DNA of 64,000 nucleotides from Vibrio aquaticus (GTDB lineage: Bacteria; Pseudomonadota; Gammaproteobacteria; Enterobacterales; Vibrionaceae). Positions 59,625-64,000 of this stretch are shown one piece after another. The stretch lies in contig NZ_RXZH01000010.1 of assembly GCF_003970385.1 (NCBI RefSeq), forward strand, positions 30,135 to 94,134, given 5' to 3'. Under the pieces are notes generated by a model. The model saw nothing but the letters and a program-made list of their open reading frames with translations, was not told where the DNA came from and did not search any database. The position numbers and the translations under genes were made by a program. Numbering within the stretch: the first letter of the stretch is position 1; each line of letters begins with the position of its first letter.

Positions 59625-60620
59625 ATGCAACAAGGAATGTTGTCGTCAGTACTCCTATCCGCCACGCTACTAATGGGTGTACCTGCCGTAACGGCGACAG
59701 AAATGCCGCCACAACGAGTAGAACAATGGCTTCAAGAACCACAAGTTCACGACAAAGTCGCTGAGCTGCTTCAGTTTGTGGTTGAAGATGATATTGATGG
59801 GCTCAACTTTGCGCTTCAGCGTCTTTCATTGCCTGTTCAAGAAGTCTCTCGTTATCTACTACTCAAAAAGCTCGAAGACCAGAATCTTATCCTGACACCT
59901 AAGATGGCGCTGTTTGTCGAACAACAAAAGTCCATGGTTCCGACTTATCAGGTATTAGAAAGAGGCGACGGCTACGAGTTTTCTGTTCCTGCCTTTAATT
60001 ACCCAGCTATTGCACATCGTCTCCTTAAACAGTGGCAACAAGACCAGTCGACACTCGCATTTGTCCTTGAAGCAGAACGAGGCGAGCTTATTTTAAAAGA
60101 GTGGTTATCGGGCAGCGAGTATCAAGTCCAAGCCCGTGAAGCCTTGCTGATTAGAGAGCTAGATAGCTTATCGCCAGAAGCGGTTAAGATGATGTCTGAT
60201 CAACTCACCCAAGAAGCGGTGACGAGTTGGTTACCGTCATCGGAAGTGATGGTTCGCCTTTCTCAAGTGAGTGAGAGTGCAGAAGTATACAAACTGCTAT
60301 GGCTAATGAAATCAGATTACCACAGTGAAAATGAATTAGTTCGCTTAGCCACGGTGGGCGATGAGTTTGCTGTCACACAGATCATGCAAGCTTCAAGCAA
60401 TCCAAGCCTTAAGGAATTAGCGATTTCTGAGCTGACCAAAGTTAGGCCGATGTCTTCTCAAGTGAGAGAGTTCTTGATTGCTAAAATGGCGATTTCCGAA
60501 GACGCAAGGTTCATTGCAGGAGAGCTGGCTCGCCAAGGCTACTCATCGTGGCTTGAAGAGTTGGCTAGCAGTAACCAAAAGGTGAACAGCCGAGCGATTT
60601 TGAGTGTATTGAGTCAGTAA
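59625..60620 (+). CDS. uncharacterised exported protein, helical-repeat-like
   Basis: 331 residues. Signal peptide MQQGMLSSVLLSATLLMGVPAVTA, then a Leu/Glu-rich, mostly helical protein with repeating helix pairs (AVTQIMQASSNPSLKELAISELTKV; AREALLIRELDSLSPEAVKMMS) that read like HEAT-type repeats; this is judgement by eye. No cysteine and no catalytic motif recognised. ATG 59625 has a perfect AAGGAGGT; the longer frame from 59556 starts inside the rho terminator and is rejected. Lies between rho and ubiD, separately transcribed. Function unknown. Confidence 0.8.
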   Translation: MQQGMLSSVLLSATLLMGVPAVTATEMPPQRVEQWLQEPQVHDKVAELLQFVVEDDIDGLNFALQRLSLPVQEVSRYLLLKKLEDQNLILTPKMALFVEQQKSMVPTYQVLERGDGYEFSVPAFNYPAIAHRLLKQWQQDQSTLAFVLEAERGELILKEWLSGSEYQVQAREALLIRELDSLSPEAVKMMSDQLTQEAVTSWLPSSEVMVRLSQVSESAEVYKLLWLMKSDYHSENELVRLATVGDEFAVTQIMQASSNPSLKELAISELTKVRPMSSQVREFLIAKMAISEDARFIAGELARQGYSSWLEELASSNQKVNSRAILSVLSQ

Positions 60621-60713
60621 TCTATAGAGATATAACCACAACAAAAAGAGGGATCGGTCGATTCCTCTTTTTTGCTATACTGCCTGCAGATTAACCAGCC
60701 CACAAATAGGCCT

Positions 60714-62570
60714 ATGAGTTTTAAGGACTTACGCGATTTTATCGCTCATCTAGAAAAAGAAGGGAAGCTTAAACGCATTTCTCACCCTGTTGACCCTGAT
60801 TATGAAATGACAGAAATCAGTGACCGAACGCTGAGAGCGGGTGGTCCAGCACTGTTGTTTGAAAACCCCATCGGTTATGACGTTCCAGTATTGACCAATC
60901 TATTCGGCACACCAGAGCGTGTGGCGATTGGTATGGGGCGACAAGATGTCAAAGAGCTTCGTGAAGTAGGTAAATTACTCGCTTACCTAAAAGAGCCAGA
61001 GCCGCCAAAAGGGTTTAAAGATGCGCTAGATAAACTTCCAGTCTTTAAGCAAGTCCTAAACATGCCTGCGAAAAGGCTACGTAAAGCGCCTTGCCAAGAA
61101 GTGGTTTGGCAGGGGGACGATGTCGACCTTGATAAAATTCCGGTGATGAGTTGCTGGTCTGGTGATGTTGCTCCGCTACTAACGTGGGGTTTAACCGTCA
61201 CCAAAGGCCCAAACAAAAAGCGCCAAAACCTAGGTATCTATCGCCAACAAAAAATTGGCAAAAACAAAATCATCATGCGTTGGTTAGCGCACCGTGGCGG
61301 AGCGCTTGATCTCCGTGACTGGATGGAAACGAATCCTGGTAAACCATTCCCCGTTTCTGTCGCCTTTGGTGCCGATCCTGCCACCATTCTTGGCGCGGTG
61401 ACGCCTGTGCCTGACACCTTATCTGAATATGCTTTTGCAGGTTTACTGCGTGGTAGTAAAACGGAAGTGGTTAAATCGGTCAGCAATGAACTCGAAGTGC
61501 CGGCCAGTGCTGAAATTGTCATGGAAGGGTACATCGATCCGAACGAATTTGCCGATGAAGGGCCTTATGGTGACCATACGGGTTACTACAATGAGAAAGA
61601 AAAGCATCATGTGTTTACCATTACTCATATCACTATGCGTAAAGACCCTATCTATCACAGCACCTACACAGGCCGTCCGCCAGATGAGCCAGCAGTATTG
61701 GGTGTTGCGCTGAATGAAGTATTCGTCCCTATTCTGCAAAAGCAGTTCCCCGAAATAGAAGATTTCTATCTGCCACCAGAAGGGTGCTCGTATCGAATGG
61801 CCGTAGTGACAATGAAGAAGCAATACCCAGGTCACGCTAAGCGTGTAATGATGGGAGTGTGGTCTTTCTTGCGCCAGTTCATGTATACCAAGTTTGTGAT
61901 TGTGTGTGATGAAAAGGTCGATGCGCGTAATTGGGATGATGTCGTCAAAGCGATGACAGATAATATGGAACCCGTTCGAGACACGCTATTTATTAACAAT
62001 ACGCCGATTGATTCGCTCGACTTTGCTTCTCCAGTGGTGGGCTTAGGTTCTAAGATGGGTCTAGACGCTACAATAAAGTGGGATGCTGAATTGGTTGGTT
62101 CTCAAGATGCAGCGACATCTTCTCCTCAAATAGAAGAGGGAGAACTGAACGCATTCATTGAAAGTCACCCAGAAGTAAATGATATCTATATCCCACCGAC
62201 AGCGAGCAATAACAGCTTTGCGATCGTGACCATGAACAAAGAGCACGCTGGACAATCTCAGCAATTAGCTGAAAAAGTCGAACAGTTCCTTGTTGAACAT
62301 GGGGAGCCTAAGTTTGTGGTGCTTTGTGATGACGATGTTAATGCCCGAGATTGGAATGACATTATCTGGGCGATCACAACTCGAATGGATCCAGAGCGAG
62401 ATACCAAGCAAGTTCTCGCGAGTAACAGCCAATCATCTCGCCTAATTCTTGATGCAACGAATAAGATTGAGGGTGAAGAAGTAGAGCGTGAGTGGGGTAC
62501 CCCAATTGAGAAAGATCCTCAATTGGTCGCGAAAATCGATGCGTTCTGGGATAAGTTGGGTATCCTATGA
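60714..62570 (+). CDS. ubiD: 4-hydroxy-3-polyprenylbenzoate decarboxylase UbiD with C-terminal internal duplication
   Basis: 618 residues against about 497 in E. coli. Decarboxylates the ubiquinone precursor using prenylated FMN made by UbiX. Conserved UbiD segments: RIVRRLAH-equivalent MRWLAHRGGA, the ERD catalytic-triad region around EGYIDPNEFADEGPYGDHTGYY. The extra length is a second copy of a C-terminal module: residues about 347-459 (EIEDFYLPPEGCSYRMAVVTM ... GLDATIKWDAE) recur at about 487-590 (EVNDIYIPPTASNNSFAIVTM ... ILDATNKIEGE). ATG 60714 fits the family N-terminus MSFKDLRDFI. Its stop overlaps the ferredoxin start. Confidence 0.95.
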   Translation: MSFKDLRDFIAHLEKEGKLKRISHPVDPDYEMTEISDRTLRAGGPALLFENPIGYDVPVLTNLFGTPERVAIGMGRQDVKELREVGKLLAYLKEPEPPKGFKDALDKLPVFKQVLNMPAKRLRKAPCQEVVWQGDDVDLDKIPVMSCWSGDVAPLLTWGLTVTKGPNKKRQNLGIYRQQKIGKNKIIMRWLAHRGGALDLRDWMETNPGKPFPVSVAFGADPATILGAVTPVPDTLSEYAFAGLLRGSKTEVVKSVSNELEVPASAEIVMEGYIDPNEFADEGPYGDHTGYYNEKEKHHVFTITHITMRKDPIYHSTYTGRPPDEPAVLGVALNEVFVPILQKQFPEIEDFYLPPEGCSYRMAVVTMKKQYPGHAKRVMMGVWSFLRQFMYTKFVIVCDEKVDARNWDDVVKAMTDNMEPVRDTLFINNTPIDSLDFASPVVGLGSKMGLDATIKWDAELVGSQDAATSSPQIEEGELNAFIESHPEVNDIYIPPTASNNSFAIVTMNKEHAGQSQQLAEKVEQFLVEHGEPKFVVLCDDDVNARDWNDIIWAITTRMDPERDTKQVLASNSQSSRLILDATNKIEGEEVEREWGTPIEKDPQLVAKIDAFWDKLGIL

Positions 62571-62836
62571 GCAATACCGTCATCTTGCACCCGGCTAATA
62601 TAGAGTTTGAGGTGCAAGAAGGACAAACGGTGCTGGAAGCTGCGCTCAACAATAATATTAGCTTTCCTCACCGTTGCCAGGTTGGTGCGTGTGCAGCCTG
62701 TTTATGTCGTAAACTAGAAGGGGAAGTCTCATATCACCTTGAGCCAATGCTGACGGAAAAAGAGCAGCAACAAGGATGGATATTTGCTTGCCAAGCCTTC
62801 GCAGAAAGTAAATTAGTGCTTACTTTGGAAGAGTAA
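62567..62836 (+). CDS. plant-type 2Fe-2S ferredoxin
   Basis: 89 residues with the cluster ligands C37, C42, C45 (CX4CX2C in RCQVGACAACLC) and C75 (IFACQAF). ATGA overlap with ubiD at 62567-62570 and 13 bases before fre, so the three form one operon. With Fre next door it may form a reductase-ferredoxin pair. Possible uses: hydroxylation steps of ubiquinone synthesis or diferric-cofactor maintenance (YfaE-like). Neither is shown. Confidence 0.88.
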   Translation: MSNTVILHPANIEFEVQEGQTVLEAALNNNISFPHRCQVGACAACLCRKLEGEVSYHLEPMLTEKEQQQGWIFACQAFAESKLVLTLEE

Positions 62837-62849
62837 GTAAGAGGAAACC

Positions 62850-63563
62850 ATGACTATTCAATGTAAAGTAAAGTCCATTCAGCCGTTGGCTTGCAATACT
62901 TACCAAATCTTATTACACCCAGAGAGCCCAGTTGACTTTAAAGCGGGTCAATATCTAATGGTGGTAATGGGAGAGAAAGACAAACGCCCATTTTCGATCG
63001 CAAGTAGCCCTTGTCGCCATGAAGGTGAACTTGAACTTCATATTGGTGCGGCTGAGCAAAACGCTTATGCTCTAGAAGTAGTAGAAGCAATGAAAGCAGC
63101 GCTAGAGAACGGCGGCGATATTACGATTGATGCACCGCACGGTGATGCTTGGGTAAAAGAAGAGAGTGAACGCTCTCTACTACTTATTGCTGGTGGTACA
63201 GGCTTTAGTTATGTTCGGTCGATCTTGGATCATTGCGTTGCTCAAAACATAGAGAACCCGATTTATCTATATTGGGGTGGCCGTGATGAGTGTCAGTTGT
63301 ACGCAAAAGAAGAGCTCGAGCAAATCGCAGCAGCAAATTCAAATGTTCACTTTGTGCCAGTAGTAGAAGACGCACCTGCAGAGTGGGCGGGTAAAGTTGG
63401 TAATGTACTTCAAGCGGTAGAACAAGATTTCGATTCATTAGCGGAATACGATATCTATATTGCAGGCCGTTTTGAAATGGCAGGTGCCGCGAGAGAACAA
63501 TTTACTCTCAATAAACAGGCTCAAGCAGAAAGAATGTTTGCTGATGCTTACGCATTTATTTAA
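62850..63563 (+). CDS. fre: NAD(P)H-flavin reductase
   Basis: 237 residues, ferredoxin-reductase fold. Flavin motif RPFSIASSP (residues 46-54), NAD(P)H-binding LLLIAGGTGFSYVRSIL (about 110-126) and a C-terminal YIAGRFEMAGAAREQF. Reduces free FMN, FAD or riboflavin; homologous to LuxG. Downstream of ubiD as in E. coli, but here with a ferredoxin gene inserted between. TAAGAGGAAACC provides the ribosome site. Confidence 0.95.
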   Translation: MTIQCKVKSIQPLACNTYQILLHPESPVDFKAGQYLMVVMGEKDKRPFSIASSPCRHEGELELHIGAAEQNAYALEVVEAMKAALENGGDITIDAPHGDAWVKEESERSLLLIAGGTGFSYVRSILDHCVAQNIENPIYLYWGGRDECQLYAKEELEQIAAANSNVHFVPVVEDAPAEWAGKVGNVLQAVEQDFDSLAEYDIYIAGRFEMAGAAREQFTLNKQAQAERMFADAYAFI

Positions 63564-63581
63564 AAGCGGTGTTATTTGGTG

Positions 63582-63608
63582 AAAAAGGGAGCGTTTAGCT
63601 CCCTTTTT
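63582..63608 (+). terminator. ubiD-ferredoxin-fre operon terminator
   Basis: 11-bp stem AAAAAGGGAGC-gttta-GCTCCCTTTTT. Confidence 0.92.
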
Positions 63609-63670
63609 GTTAGCTTTTGAATATAAATTCATCGAACGCTCATTTTTTTCATTTTTTTTAGAAAAAGGGG

Positions 63671-63698
63671 TTGCGCTTAACTCTGAACTCCCTATAAT
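63671..63698 (+). promoter_or_regulatory. rRNA operon promoter 1
   Basis: -35 TTGCGC, 16-base spacer, perfect -10 TATAAT, then a GCGC discriminator typical of stringently controlled rRNA promoters. An A/T-rich tract (about 63640-63665) lies where an UP element would be. Confidence 0.85.
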
Positions 63699-63818
63699 GC
63701 GCATCCACTGACACGGCAGACGCCACAAGGCTTCAGCGACGAGTCGGTAGGATGAATAAGACAATTTAGCCTCTTAACTTCTTCAAAAAAGAAATTGAGA
63801 AAAACTTCAAAAAAGTGT

Positions 63819-63846
63819 TTGACACTGAAGTCCAAATCGCTAAAAT
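63819..63846 (+). promoter_or_regulatory. rRNA operon promoter 2
   Basis: Perfect -35 TTGACA, 16-base spacer, -10 TAAAAT, about 150 bases downstream of promoter 1, again followed by a GC-containing discriminator (GCACGTCC). Confidence 0.85.
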
Positions 63847-63852
63847 GCACGT

Positions 63853-64000
63853 CCACTTTGAGAGAAAGCGCTAATGCTTACTTCTTAAAGAAAAGCTCTT
63901 TAACAATATAAACCTATCAATCTGTGTGGGCACTCGTTGATGATAATCCAACGCTTATTTCGATAAGCACAAAGATTTCAATGAACTGAGTGACCAATAC
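63853..64000 (+). other. rRNA operon leader (16S rRNA gene begins beyond the window)
   Basis: A boxA-type antitermination element GCTCTTTAACAA at 63895-63906 is followed by the typical leader AATATAAACCTATCAATCTG and GTGTGGGCACTCG. The 16S gene itself is not included in the window. Confidence 0.85.

Overview
The window is chromosomal DNA from a gammaproteobacterium, almost certainly a Vibrio (Vibrionaceae), and probably the large chromosome. Evidence: a Vibrio-style RyhB with a Fur-type promoter, Spot 42 downstream of polA, CsrB-family RNAs, an ilvY/ilvC pair next to a vexRAB-type efflux operon, a preQ1 riboswitch upstream of yhhQ, and a gene order I recall from V. cholerae chromosome 1 (hemB-polA ... 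ilvC-vexRAB-rep ... gor-rlmJ-prlC-uvrD ... rhlB-trxA-rho). Species cannot be fixed from the sequence alone. No prophage, transposase or CRISPR array was seen, and no protein-coding gene is clearly broken.

Layout. 1-2.7 kb: end of a tatD-like gene, hemB, a GNAT acetyltransferase and the ryhB RNA. 2.7-8.3 kb: polA, Spot 42 (spf), an orphan structured locus with its own terminator, engB, cytochrome c4 and a first CsrB-family RNA. 8.3-11.6 kb: methyltransferase-yihI-DUF2489, then hemN. 11.8-20.6 kb: ilvY<>ilvC, an ERIC-like palindrome, a small exported protein, ubiK and the vexRAB-type RND efflux operon with a perfect TetR-type operator. 20.8-24.3 kb: rep, cytochrome c5 and an Arg-His-(pseudo-Pro)-Pro-His-Pro tRNA array. 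25-30.5 kb: a four-gene dipeptide/oligopeptide ABC importer operon. 30.5-35.8 kb: a SPOR protein, then a cioAB-type cytochrome bd operon ending in a 35-residue DUF2474 gene missed by ORF-length cut-offs. It is divergent from a stand-alone second NqrB. This block lies where, as I recall, V. cholerae 7th-pandemic strains carry VSP-I, next to gor. 35.8-40.9 kb: gor, rlmJ, prlC and a repeat-containing lipoprotein. 40.8-43.3 kb: a bufferin operon (bufA-bufB-bufC-doxX), a recently recognised RiPP system for copper handling. 43.5-47.2 kb: uvrD, a palindromic repeat, and two tandem, nearly identical CsrB-family RNAs. 47.2-54.8 kb: ggt, a LysE exporter with an AraC regulator, rarD, recQ-DUF3630 and a preQ1-riboswitch-controlled yhhQ. 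54.8-63.6 kb: gppA-rhlB<>trxA, rho, an exported unknown protein, ubiD with an internal duplication, a 2Fe-2S ferredoxin and fre. 63.6-64 kb: tandem promoters and leader of an rRNA operon whose 16S gene would start just past the window.

Themes. The window is rich in regulatory RNA: iron (RyhB), carbon (Spot 42), three CsrA-sponge RNAs, one unassigned candidate and a preQ1 riboswitch. It is also rich in respiration and redox genes: cytochromes c4 and c5, CioAB, NqrB-like, Gor, Fre, UbiD and UbiK. The observations most worth following are the tandem Csr RNAs, the bufferin operon, the cioAB/nqrB-like divergent pair, and the orphan RNA with mutually exclusive hairpins between spf and engB.
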